Origin: Melioribacter sp.
Lineage (GTDB): Bacteria > Bacteroidota > Ignavibacteria > Ignavibacteriales > Melioribacteraceae
Direction: 5' to 3'
Assembly (NCBI GenBank): GCA_003155655.1
Contig: PMDS01000087.1
Coordinates: forward strand, 55,516-95,080
Length of the DNA stretch: 39,565 nt
The position numbers and the translations under genes were made by a program. Below are positions 16,685-24,919 of the stretch, one piece after another. The notes under the pieces were generated by a model, which was not told the origin of the DNA, did not search any database, and saw only the letters and a program-made list of their open reading frames with translations. Numbering within the stretch: position 1 is the first letter of the stretch; every line of letters begins with the position of its first letter.

Positions 16685-16701
16685 ATTTGCTCCTTTAAAA
16701 C

Positions 16702-16723
16702 AAAAAATCCGGCATTGCCGGAT
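16702..16723 (-). terminator. Intrinsic terminator of the his attenuator
   Basis: Read on the minus strand, ATCCGGC (16723-16717) and GCCGGAT (16713-16707) form a 7-bp stem with a three-base loop, followed by a T run (16707-16702). It ends 17 bases before the hisG start. Its 5' arm can pair instead with GCCGGAT at 16768-16762 inside the leader peptide gene. Confidence 0.88.
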
Positions 16724-16768
16724 GTAAGTTTAATCAATTTTTTAGAAAATTAATTATAGCGATCCGGC
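16717..16768 (-). promoter_or_regulatory. Antiterminator pairing of the his attenuator
   Basis: GCCGGAT at 16768-16762 (minus strand; codons 18-20 of the leader) is a perfect 7-base complement of the 5' arm of the terminator, ATCCGGC at 16723-16717. It begins 15 bases after the last His codon, so it is free when a ribosome stalls on His codons and covered when the ribosome reaches the stop codon. The GCCGGAT sequence is also identical to the 3' arm of the terminator, so the two hairpins compete for the same partner. Confidence 0.8.
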
Positions 16769-16819
16769 TACCTCTGCAGGTGAATGATGGTGATGAAGAT
16801 GGTGGATTGCTCTGTTCAT
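16754..16819 (-). CDS. hisL: his operon leader peptide with six His codons
   Basis: A 21-codon frame from ATG (16819-16817) to TAA (16756-16754) encodes MNRAIHHLHHHHSPAEV and four more residues. Codons 6-7 and 9-12 are His (16804-16784), interrupted by one Leu. It lies between a promoter-like sequence and an intrinsic terminator upstream of hisG, the classic his attenuator layout. Translation speed through the His codons would report charged tRNA-His; the peptide product is not expected to have its own role. It is the counterpart of the Trp-rich leader ahead of the trp operon in this window. No Shine-Dalgarno sequence is obvious in the roughly 20-base 5' UTR. Confidence 0.9.
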   Translation of the reverse strand: MNRAIHHLHHHHSPAEVAGSL

Positions 16820-16845
16820 ATATATAATTATTAATTTTCTTGTTG

Positions 16846-16876
16846 TAAATATAATTTTTTAGGCTTAATTGTCAAA
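16846..16876 (-). promoter_or_regulatory. Probable his operon promoter
   Basis: On the minus strand TTTGACA (16876-16870) is followed after 16 bases by TATATTTA (16853-16846), one mismatch from the Bacteroidota -7 element TAnnTTTG with the expected TTTG-type -33 element. Transcription would start near 16840, about 20 bases before the leader-peptide ATG. Confidence 0.6.
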
Positions 16877-16968
16877 CTAATTTTACAAAGGTAATCCTTT
16901 TTTTTAGGGCATTATAATTTTAATAGACGATTCATATATTAAAGTATGTAATTCTGACGGATTAATAA

Positions 16969-17808
16969 ATGCATAATTGTTTTTTTGTATCTGACCTGCA
17001 CGGCAGAGTTGAGCGTTATGAAAAACTTTTCTCAATAATTACGAAGGAGATTCCCCGCGCTGTATTTCTTGGCGGTGACTTACTTCCTCATAGTTACGCA
17101 AATAAAAATTTCATTTTAGATTACCTAATTCCAAATTTTGCTACCGTCAAGAAGCAGCTTAAGGAAAATTATCCGAGAATTTTTATTATCCTTGGAAACG
17201 ATGATGCCCGGTCGGAAGAGCAAAACATTATTACCGGTGAACACGAAGCAATTTGGGAATACATTCATTATAAATCCGCTGAATTGGACGGAAAGAAAAT
17301 ATTTGGTTATTCATTTACCCCGCCGTCACCTTTTCTTCTTAAAGACTGGGAAAAATATGACGTTTCACGATATGTTGAACCCGGCTGTATTTCACCGGAA
17401 GAAGGTAAAAGAACATTTGAAATTACAGATCAAGAAAAAAAATATTCAACTATAAAAAATGATCTTGAAGATCTGGTTGATGATGAAAATATTAATGATG
17501 CGATATTTCTTTTTCATGGACCCCCTTATCAAACAAACCTGGATAGAGCTGCATTAGATGGCGTTATGTACGATCATACTCCGGCTGATGTACATGTGGG
17601 AAGTATTGCAATTAAAAGATTTATTGAACAAAAACAGCCGTGTATTACGCTGCATGGGCATATCCATGAATCAGCAAGGTTGATGGGAACATGGAAAGAT
17701 AAAATTGGAAAGACTTTCTGCTTCAACGCTGCACATGACGGGCAAGAATTGGCTGCTGTAATATTTAACTTCAGCAATCCTGAAGAGGCAAAGAGAATAT
17801 TAATCTGA
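16969..17808 (+). CDS. Calcineurin-like metallophosphoesterase
   Basis: A cytoplasmic 279-residue phosphoesterase with a complete two-metal site: Asp9 and His11 in FVSDLHGR, Asp37 in FLGGDLLP, Asn77-Asp78 in ILGNDDA, His183 in LFHGPPYQ, and His229-Gly-His231 with His233 in LHGHIHES. There is no signal peptide. The substrate is unknown; the family includes nucleotide, phosphodiester and protein phosphatases. It runs divergently from the his operon and converges on the PEP/pyruvate-binding pair, overlapping its last gene by 9 bases at the 3' ends, so a shared operon is impossible but the arrangement may be conserved. ATG at 16969 has only a weak GGA upstream. Confidence 0.85.
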   Translation: MHNCFFVSDLHGRVERYEKLFSIITKEIPRAVFLGGDLLPHSYANKNFILDYLIPNFATVKKQLKENYPRIFIILGNDDARSEEQNIITGEHEAIWEYIHYKSAELDGKKIFGYSFTPPSPFLLKDWEKYDVSRYVEPGCISPEEGKRTFEITDQEKKYSTIKNDLEDLVDDENINDAIFLFHGPPYQTNLDRAALDGVMYDHTPADVHVGSIAIKRFIEQKQPCITLHGHIHESARLMGTWKDKIGKTFCFNAAHDGQELAAVIFNFSNPEEAKRILI

Positions 17809-20800
17809 TGAACCTGAATTTTTAATTTTCAATTTGCGCGCAGCATCCGTAACCGCATTTATCTTAACGGCAAAACTTGTTTTATTTTTAATATCATCAT
17901 CTGTAACATAATGAACATCTAGCAAGCCCTGTGCTTTATAACCGGTGCGCAAATAATTCATTTCACTTAATGCTAAACTCCATCCTTCAAACCAAAGGCT
18001 TAATTCTTTTACATTGCATTTTTTCTTATCAATATGAACAATCAGATCGATATCACTGCCCGGACCTGAGAAAGCATTTTTTGTACTCCCAAAAACGTAA
18101 ATTCCGTTTACATTGAATCTTTCTGCATCCAGCTCTGAAGCAATTTTTTCAGCCATTTTCATTCTCCACCGCCAGTGGTCTACTGAATGATGTTCAGTAT
18201 TTTCTTTAACTTCACGTTCCGGAATTACTTCTGAAGAAGGCTCTGAAAAAATTCCTATGCCTTTCTCTAGTTCTGCGTTCATAAGTATCTTAAGTACCTT
18301 ACCACCGGTTGAAGCCGGTACATCAATAACTTTTATTGTATCTTCCAGATAATTATACTCATGAACGAGTTCAGCAAATATATTTTTAGAATTGTTAAAG
18401 AAATTATCGTTAAAGAAATTTCCCTCATCATCGGGATAAAGCGGCAGGTACCTGATGCCTGCTTCAACTAAATCCTGGAAAAAATGCGTCCCAAAAGATA
18501 GATCAGGTACATAATTTCCCTTTTTCCTGGCAATTTCAATAAGCATTGCAGTGTTATTTATATCGGAATAAGTAACATTTACACCTAGTTTAATATCACC
18601 ACGGCTTCCCCACCTTCCCGGTCCCATTAAAATAAAAGCGCGTTTAGGTAGGGTCTTGTTTAACTTTCCTACAGCATGTCCCACATTCAGCAATTTTGTT
18701 ATTTCTGAAATCTCGGTATACTTCTGAGGATCAACATAAACAATGTGGGTGATATCGGGAACTCTTCCATTTGAAATAAATTTTGTTGCGCTAAAAAGAG
18801 TTTTATCAGCAGCAATATCTTTGGGTATCGGATCTGCATTAGATTCGCCTGAAAAACTTTGAGGACGGCATTGCAGCAAATAAAGATCCTTTCCGTCAAA
18901 TGCAAATTCAAGATCAACCGGGGATTTAATTTTAGATTGCAATGTTTTTAATATTTCATCAATCCTTTTTAGAAAATTGGTTTTCGAAATTAATCCATCA
19001 AAAGTAACAATGAATTCTTTCTCTTTGTCGTCAAGATCCCAGCTCATTGGCTGGCGAAGCATTGTTCCATCCAATACAGAAAATATTTGAACTGCATTTG
19101 GATATTCCATCCCGGATTCTTGAAGAACCCTGGTGATTGGTATTGTTTCAAACTCATTCGTTTCTAAATTAATAACATCAATTTTTTTAGGAGAATATCT
19201 TCTTAATTCCTCAGGAGAAACATTAACTCTTAAATTCGGCTGACCGGGAGAAACAAGAACCGGGTAATCATCACTAAGCCTGTCTACAGCGCGCGTGCCT
19301 AACCCGGGTACAATTCTTAAGAGTCCATCTTCCCGTTTGATTCTTGGAGACCATCGGAATTCATTATTGCTGAAAGCAACTCCTGCAAATGCCGGGAACC
19401 AGTATTTACCAACTTTAGTCCCAACAACTTGTTGAATCATCACTCCCATTTCTTCATGGAAATCTAATAGTCCGCGCTCTGCCCTGTACTCAATAGGATC
19501 CGGACTAAAAGTTGAAGCATAAACTTCTGCAATTGCGTCCATTAATGCTGCCATCTTTTGCTGCTTTGAACCCTGGTTGGCAAGGAATAAACTTTTATAT
19601 TTCCCGGAAAATGTTGCACCCATCTGGTCTTCCAATAGTGAAGAACTTCTTACAACGAGAGGTCCATCACCAAGATCATCAAGCGCTACTGAAAGTCCCT
19701 TTAATATGTCCGATGGGAAATCTGAATTCTTAAATAGCTGTACAACGTGCGGATATTCAATTCTTACTTCATCAATATCTTTATATTTCTGTTCAAGAAC
19801 TTCCTCAAGATTATTATGCTGCATAAAATAAAGAACTCCGTCTGATGTAATGTACCAGGTTTTTGGAGTTTTAACATCCTTTAAAATATCATTATGCTCG
19901 GCTTCTTTTTGCAAAATATGAGCAGCTAAAAATAATCCGGCGCTTTTACCTCCAAGCTTGCCATGGCTGCCGGCAGGGAAAATCATCTTATCAATTAATT
20001 TATAGAAGTCGGTAAGCTTAACATATTCTTTGGCAACACTAATGTAATCGAGATGTTCAGTGAAAAATCTTCTAAGCAGGGAAACGCGCAAACCTTTTAC
20101 CGTTGAAGGCGGGAGTTCAAATTTTTCCGGTGCAATATGATAATATCTTCTAATTGCATCTGCAATTTCCGTCAATGATGTATCTTGATTATCTACAACT
20201 TTAACAAGAGTGCTTGATTTATCTTCTTGAATCCATTTTTGAATTCTTGCAAGAATTATTTCATCCGGTAAATTTTCATCTACGAGTCTTAGTATTGTTT
20301 CAACATATTGATCATAATCCATAATTTTAGACACTTTTGTGGGTCTGTTGTCGTCATAATATTCATCAGTTTCAGTTCCACTGTCTTTGTGCACAAGACT
20401 TGTATGCTTCATTAACATTTCAGCTTCTTCCACACCTTTCCAGCATAAAAGATGAAGAAGCTTTCTCATCAGACTCATAAACAAATTTGGATCTGTTTTG
20501 CGTATCATATCAAGAACTATCCGCCATTCCCCTTTCTTGCTCCCTCCCACCTGTTCTCTTACAGTTTTAAATTCATTGAATACGGTTTTCAATTTCTGAT
20601 GAAGTATAAAATGTCCAAGGCGGTCGGCAATCGTATCCAGTAATTTTTTTTCTTCCTTTAAAAAAGGGCCAAGTACATTGCTTGAAAAAGGCACTTCTTC
20701 TAAATAATAAACTGATATATGCCCGACAATTTTTTCCTGCACAATTATTTCAGATTTTATTGACCATTTAGTCTCTTCAAAATCACTTGTCTGGTAAACA

Positions 20801-21006
20801 ATATCTCCATAAACCAATTTTGCTTTGCAGATATTAGGAAACTGCCATGCAGGTGGTATTGCGTTAATTACAGTGTGGAATGCCTGCCTCAAAGAAATTT
20901 CCGAGCGGTTTAAACTGTCTTCAATCATATAAAGGCAGTTTAATTCCTTTGCACGTTCCTGAAGTTCAAATACTAAATTATCAATTGGTTTATTTTCATT
21001 TAACAT
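17800..21006 (-). CDS. PEP/pyruvate-binding ATP-grasp protein with C-terminal nucleotidyltransferase domain
   Basis: A 1068-residue cytoplasmic protein of several parts. Residues ~1-140 resemble a GAF-like sensor domain. A helical region follows to ~340. The PPDK/PEP synthase N-terminal ATP-grasp domain runs ~345-735, with GGKSAG (352-357), RSSSLLED (from Arg453) and the late LLQCRPQS. A region with GPGRWGS (795-801) and FGTHFFQ (His841) is shared with the next gene. The end is a minimal nucleotidyltransferase domain: Gly973-Ser974 and Asp985-x-Asp987 in the pattern GS-x10-DxD. The swivelling phosphohistidine domain and the TIM-barrel of true PEP synthase are missing, so it should not make PEP. 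Substrate unknown. It starts 7 bases inside the end of the upstream paralogue. Confidence 0.8.
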   Translation of the reverse strand: MLNENKPIDNLVFELQERAKELNCLYMIEDSLNRSEISLRQAFHTVINAIPPAWQFPNICKAKLVYGDIVYQTSDFEETKWSIKSEIIVQEKIVGHISVYYLEEVPFSSNVLGPFLKEEKKLLDTIADRLGHFILHQKLKTVFNEFKTVREQVGGSKKGEWRIVLDMIRKTDPNLFMSLMRKLLHLLCWKGVEEAEMLMKHTSLVHKDSGTETDEYYDDNRPTKVSKIMDYDQYVETILRLVDENLPDEIILARIQKWIQEDKSSTLVKVVDNQDTSLTEIADAIRRYYHIAPEKFELPPSTVKGLRVSLLRRFFTEHLDYISVAKEYVKLTDFYKLIDKMIFPAGSHGKLGGKSAGLFLAAHILQKEAEHNDILKDVKTPKTWYITSDGVLYFMQHNNLEEVLEQKYKDIDEVRIEYPHVVQLFKNSDFPSDILKGLSVALDDLGDGPLVVRSSSLLEDQMGATFSGKYKSLFLANQGSKQQKMAALMDAIAEVYASTFSPDPIEYRAERGLLDFHEEMGVMIQQVVGTKVGKYWFPAFAGVAFSNNEFRWSPRIKREDGLLRIVPGLGTRAVDRLSDDYPVLVSPGQPNLRVNVSPEELRRYSPKKIDVINLETNEFETIPITRVLQESGMEYPNAVQIFSVLDGTMLRQPMSWDLDDKEKEFIVTFDGLISKTNFLKRIDEILKTLQSKIKSPVDLEFAFDGKDLYLLQCRPQSFSGESNADPIPKDIAADKTLFSATKFISNGRVPDITHIVYVDPQKYTEISEITKLLNVGHAVGKLNKTLPKRAFILMGPGRWGSRGDIKLGVNVTYSDINNTAMLIEIARKKGNYVPDLSFGTHFFQDLVEAGIRYLPLYPDDEGNFFNDNFFNNSKNIFAELVHEYNYLEDTIKVIDVPASTGGKVLKILMNAELEKGIGIFSEPSSEVIPEREVKENTEHHSVDHWRWRMKMAEKIASELDAERFNVNGIYVFGSTKNAFSGPGSDIDLIVHIDKKKCNVKELSLWFEGWSLALSEMNYLRTGYKAQGLLDVHYVTDDDIKNKTSFAVKINAVTDAARKLKIKNSGSSD

Positions 21007-22748
21007 TTTTTAATTACTCCGCGGCTTTTTCGTCCATCAACTTTGATTTTAAGTGGCTGAGCTAATTTAATATGCTTTACAAAATTCATTTCAACAACAA
21101 TATCCTGCAAATTCAGCCAATTCCAATCAATTGCAAACTCTCCATCAAAAGTTATTGAAAAATAACTAACATTGAAACTGGTAAGATTATGAAAGAAATG
21201 TGAACCCTGGCTTAGTTCAACATTTATATCAAATAATGTTGATTCAATAATTACACTGGCGCCACCAATTTGACCCCACTTTACCGGGATACCAAGCCAT
21301 GGATCAGAACTTCCCCACCTTCCAAAACCAATTAGAAGATATGGCAGTTTTTCTTTAACCAGGCTTCTATTTATAGAATCAATCTCGCTAGCAATTTTAT
21401 GAGTGTCTTTTTTATCGAACGTCTCAGGTTTCAAAAAAACAACATCATAAATATTTTCAATAACCCCGTTCCCCATAACCAATTTTGAAGCAGCTAAAAC
21501 ATTTTTACCATATAATTCTTTTTCATCCAGTTCAACCTTTTCACCAAAAACTGCAGCCGGACGCACCTGCAAAAATCCGAAATGAAGTTTTTGACTGTCT
21601 CTTGGTATTGTAACGGCAAATTCAATTTCAACAGGCCCTTTTAATTCTTCTTCATATACTTCAAGAAGTTTTTTTATCAGATCATTGAAATGAAATTCAT
21701 TCATAGTTAAAAGCCGGCAAAAATTAATAACCCGGGCACCGCTTTCAGCAACACCCATCACAATTCTGTCTGATGGAGCATCGTAAGTTGAAGCAATATA
21801 TTTCAGTGTATCATCGTAATCAGCATCACTCAAATTATATTGCGTCATATATTCTTCTTCTTTGGTCGCATCATATTCAATAGAATGGCTCATATTTACA
21901 GCCCAAAAATTTGTCTGGGTATTATTGAGCAATGCATTAGTATCGCCAAAAGGAGGAACAGATTTTGGGAATGCCGGGCTATAATTCCAGACTAATCCTC
22001 CGTCGACAATTGTTTTACCAAGTCCAAGGGCAAGACCAACAGCTCCCTGTTCCGGTTTTGCTTTTCCGTGAGGAAAGAAATTATATGAACGCGCAACTCC
22101 CGAGAAGTTTGGATAAAACCTATCATTAAACTTCTGTCCTGCTATTTCTTGAATTATTACAGCCATTTTTTCTTCTTTAATTGAATGAGAAGAAACTTTG
22201 AAATAGTCTTTTGATACTTTTAAAAATGTTGAGACATATACAAATTTAATTGCTTCAATAAGTTTTAAAAATCTTTCATCAGTACTGGTTTGGTTATTTG
22301 GAATCATTTTAGTAGCATAAATGCCGGAAAATGGTTCATTTTTGGCGTCTTCCAACATACTTGAAGAACGTACGGCCAAAGGAACTCTCACGTTTTCAAT
22401 CAGACCACGCAAATCACCTAAAATTTCTGAGGGCATATCTGCCTGCAGAAAGGCAAGTATTATATCTTCGTCCCGTTCATCAGAATAAGCAATTTCAAAA
22501 AGATTATTCCTTTGCAAAAAAGCATCAAACAAACCGGTGCGTAAAACGACCAACCTGGGAATGTTTATTATAACATCAGGAAATTCTTTAGACTCAATTT
22601 TTTCTTTTATAATTTTATCTGCAAGAGCAAGCCCGCTTGCTTTTCCTCCTAATGCTCCCTCTCCAATCCACGTAAACTCTTCCCTGGACTCAAGGAAGTC
22701 CCTGTTAAAGCCGGAAATGATATTGTTATTATTATCAGATGTTTTCAT
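21000..22748 (-). CDS. PEP/pyruvate-binding ATP-grasp protein
   Basis: A 582-residue protein with the PPDK/PEP synthase ATP-grasp domain: GGKASG (34-39), the long conserved RSSSMLED block from Arg127 with FSGIY, VIIQEIAG, and FGFLQVRP near 416. The C-terminal ~120 residues carry GFGRWGSSDPWLGIPV from 474 and QGSHFFHNL around His517, the same motifs as in the downstream 1068-residue paralogue. No GGxTxH phosphohistidine motif and no TIM-barrel domain are present. It is the first gene of the pair, and the 7-base overlap implies coupled translation and perhaps a heteromeric complex. Often annotated as PEP synthase or pyruvate-phosphate dikinase in this group; the missing domains argue against that activity. 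Confidence 0.8.
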   Translation of the reverse strand: MKTSDNNNNIISGFNRDFLESREEFTWIGEGALGGKASGLALADKIIKEKIESKEFPDVIINIPRLVVLRTGLFDAFLQRNNLFEIAYSDERDEDIILAFLQADMPSEILGDLRGLIENVRVPLAVRSSSMLEDAKNEPFSGIYATKMIPNNQTSTDERFLKLIEAIKFVYVSTFLKVSKDYFKVSSHSIKEEKMAVIIQEIAGQKFNDRFYPNFSGVARSYNFFPHGKAKPEQGAVGLALGLGKTIVDGGLVWNYSPAFPKSVPPFGDTNALLNNTQTNFWAVNMSHSIEYDATKEEEYMTQYNLSDADYDDTLKYIASTYDAPSDRIVMGVAESGARVINFCRLLTMNEFHFNDLIKKLLEVYEEELKGPVEIEFAVTIPRDSQKLHFGFLQVRPAAVFGEKVELDEKELYGKNVLAASKLVMGNGVIENIYDVVFLKPETFDKKDTHKIASEIDSINRSLVKEKLPYLLIGFGRWGSSDPWLGIPVKWGQIGGASVIIESTLFDINVELSQGSHFFHNLTSFNVSYFSITFDGEFAIDWNWLNLQDIVVEMNFVKHIKLAQPLKIKVDGRKSRGVIKKC

Positions 22749-22760
22749 ATCATTTTAATA

Positions 22761-23191
22761 ACTTATCTTACGCATAATTTAATTTATAATCACGACTTTT
22801 AAGTTGATGAATAGATAAAGAAACTAGTTTTTAGCTTTTACCGAAGGGATGGATACGCAAAGCCCAACCCTTTGTTCAATGGACAGATAATTTCGTTATT
22901 ACCTTACATCTTCATCTATTTTATTTGGGCTAAAGCCCTTTTCTTTTTTGTTGTTCTTTTTCTCCACCGTGAACGGCGGAGTTATGGAGTTATATTGCTA
23001 ACCATGTCCTTCAGGACGTGGAGTCTAACCAAGTAAAATAATCCCGGGCTTTAGCCCAAATCTTTGTTTAATGGAAACATAATTTCGTTATTAGCTTACA
23101 TCTTCATAATGAACTCGAAAATATGAAAGCATGCTTTGCTATGAAGTTTTAAAATCAATTGGTGTAAATACCGTTTTTGTGTAACGTAAGT
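22761..23191 (-). mobile_element. MITE-like element, copy A (older, rearranged)
   Basis: This 431-base stretch is a diverged, inverted relative of the element at 27041-27259. Ends are ACTTATCTTACGCA (22761-22774) and, on the other strand, ACTTACGTTACACA (23191-23178). The flanks TAATA (22756-22760) and TAACA (23192-23196) look like a decayed 5-base target duplication. The block 22998-23191 aligns along its length with copy B; the left end 22761-22796 matches the other end of copy B; and 22870-22918 is a second, internal copy of the middle part. The stretch has no open frame of note. It contains the palindromes GGGCTAAAGCCC and GTCCTTCAGGAC. Confidence 0.75.
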
Positions 23192-23201
23192 TAACAAATA
23201 C

Positions 23202-23246
23202 AAAAGCCGGAAATTGATTGAATATATTTCATACAATTCCCGGCTT
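23202..23246 (-). terminator. Intrinsic terminator after glutamate dehydrogenase
   Basis: AAGCCGGGAATTG (23246-23234, minus strand) pairs with CAATTTCCGGCTT (23216-23204) over 13 bases with one G-U pair, followed by a short T stretch (TTTTG). It starts 41 bases after the gdhA stop codon. The adjacent mobile element lies just beyond it. Confidence 0.75.
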
Positions 23247-23286
23247 AATCTCCTTACTTTAAGTAAAGTCTGGAAAAAGGATTACA

Positions 23287-24576
23287 TCATACCCAACCGC
23301 GGTCTTTGCATGCCTGTGCAACCCGGCTGATAGAAATAACGTATGCAGCATCGCGCATGTAAAGATTTCTTTTCTTAGCAAGATCACTTACTGCATGGAA
23401 TGCAGCAGTCATTTTAACATCAAGCTTACCAAGCACTTCATCTTTTTCCCAATAGTAGTTCATATTGCACTGAACCTGTTCAAAGTAACTGCATGTAACA
23501 CCGCCTGCATTTGCAAGAAAATCAGGAATAACAAATATTCCTTTTTCTTTAATTACTTTATCTGCTTCCGGAGTTGTTGGGCCGTTTGCGCCCTCAGCAA
23601 TAATTTTAACTCTCTTTGTTATCTTGTTAACGTTATCCTGGTTAATTTGATTTTCCATTGCAGCAGGAATTAAAATATCTACATCCTGCTCAATCCATGC
23701 GCCGCCGTCAAGAATTTCATATCCTAGTTTTTTTGCTTCAGCTTTATCAACTCCTCCGAATTTATCTGTGATTTTCAATAATTCCTGCAGATTAACTCCG
23801 CTTAGTTTTTTAAAAGTATACGAGCACTTATCATTCTGATCCCAGCTGGAAACACAAACAACTTTTCCGCCAAGCTGTTGATAAAGTTCTATTGCAAATT
23901 GTGCAACATTACCAAATCCTTGAACTGCCGCAGTTGTATCCTGCGGACGAATGTTCATATTTTTTAATGCTTCGCGTACTGTAAAAATAACACCATAACC
24001 TGTAGCTTCAGCTCTTCCAAGTGAACCGCCCATACCAACGGGCTTGCCAGTTATAAAACCAGGATATTTTGCCCCATGTATTACTTCAAATTCATCAAGC
24101 ATCCAAAGCATGTGCTGTGCGTTTGTCATAACATCCGGTGCAGGAACATCTTGAAGAGGACCAACGTTTCTTGCCATTTGACGAATCCACCCGCGGCAAA
24201 TTTGTTCTTGTTCTTTCATGCTTAGATGATGCGGATCGCAAATTACGCCGCCTTTTCCGCCGCCGAGAGGAATGTTCACGACTGCACATTTCCAGGTCAT
24301 CCACATTGCTAATGCACGTACTGTATCTATTGTTTCCTGGGGATGAAAACGAATTCCGCCTTTATTTGGTCCCCGGGCGTCATTATGCTGAACTCTAAAT
24401 CCTTTAAATATTTTTGTTGTTCCGTCATCCATTTTAACAGGAATACTGAAATGGAATTCTCTCAGTGGATTTCTCAATATTTGCCGCGTGGCATCATCAA
24501 GATTCAATATTTCTGCAACATTATCGAATTGTGCTTGTGCCATATCGTAAGGATTAAATGCTTTGCTGCTGCTCAT
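23287..24576 (-). CDS. gdhA: Glutamate dehydrogenase (Glu/Leu/Phe/Val dehydrogenase family)
   Basis: Converts 2-oxoglutarate and ammonia to glutamate, or the reverse. At 429 residues it is the small hexameric type. Catalytic and substrate residues are intact: Lys72 in GPNKGGIRFHP, Lys96 in MTWKCAVV, Lys108 in PLGGGKGGV and Asp148 in VPAPDVMTN. The dinucleotide domain has AVQGFGNVAQ. The length and motifs resemble the NAD(P)-dependent archaeal/Bacteroidota-type enzymes; coenzyme preference cannot be set by eye. ATG at 24576 is preceded by AGAGG. It is a single gene with its own terminator, upstream of a divergent peptidase gene, and the 343-base shared upstream region contains a 12-base palindrome. 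Confidence 0.93.
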   Translation of the reverse strand: MSSSKAFNPYDMAQAQFDNVAEILNLDDATRQILRNPLREFHFSIPVKMDDGTTKIFKGFRVQHNDARGPNKGGIRFHPQETIDTVRALAMWMTWKCAVVNIPLGGGKGGVICDPHHLSMKEQEQICRGWIRQMARNVGPLQDVPAPDVMTNAQHMLWMLDEFEVIHGAKYPGFITGKPVGMGGSLGRAEATGYGVIFTVREALKNMNIRPQDTTAAVQGFGNVAQFAIELYQQLGGKVVCVSSWDQNDKCSYTFKKLSGVNLQELLKITDKFGGVDKAEAKKLGYEILDGGAWIEQDVDILIPAAMENQINQDNVNKITKRVKIIAEGANGPTTPEADKVIKEKGIFVIPDFLANAGGVTCSYFEQVQCNMNYYWEKDEVLGKLDVKMTAAFHAVSDLAKKRNLYMRDAAYVISISRVAQACKDRGWV

Positions 24577-24919
24577 AAAATAACCTCTATAAAAAAAATG
24601 TTTATAATTTTTAATGAGTCAGCGAGAAGAATTCTTCAGAGGAAATTATTTATTATTTTTATCTATTTCTATATAAATATTCTAATCGCCAACTAATCTT
24701 CCAATAACGGAAAATTTACTTAAGAAAAATAGACACCTTAATCCTGTGAAGCAAGGTAAGCTTTTTACATGTACAGTAAATAAATAATAAACTTTTCTTT
24801 GTTTATATTGTTTTTATTACCTTCCATTAAACAACAAGCAAGTACAACTGGAAATCATTGCAAAATTTTACTTAAGTTTATCAATAAATTAATTCAGCCT
24901 AAATTATTAAGGAGCTATT
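24577..24919. other. Divergent promoter region between gdhA and the prolyl oligopeptidase gene
   Basis: A 343-base AT-rich region with no gene. It must hold the two outward promoters, but I cannot place either with confidence. The only marked feature is the palindrome at 24626-24637. Confidence 0.4.
24626..24637. promoter_or_regulatory. Perfect 12-base palindrome upstream of gdhA, possible operator
   Basis: GAAGAATTCTTC is a perfect inverted repeat 50 bases upstream of the gdhA start codon, in the region where a promoter is expected. It could be a dimeric repressor site, but AT-rich DNA produces such palindromes by chance. Confidence 0.25.

Noticed and set aside
17138-17455. Shadow frame within the metallophosphoesterase gene
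   Set aside because: It lies in another frame of a gene with complete catalytic motifs.
24095-24398. Arg-rich frames on both strands inside gdhA
   Set aside because: They are alternative frames of the conserved gdhA sequence and have no protein-family likeness.
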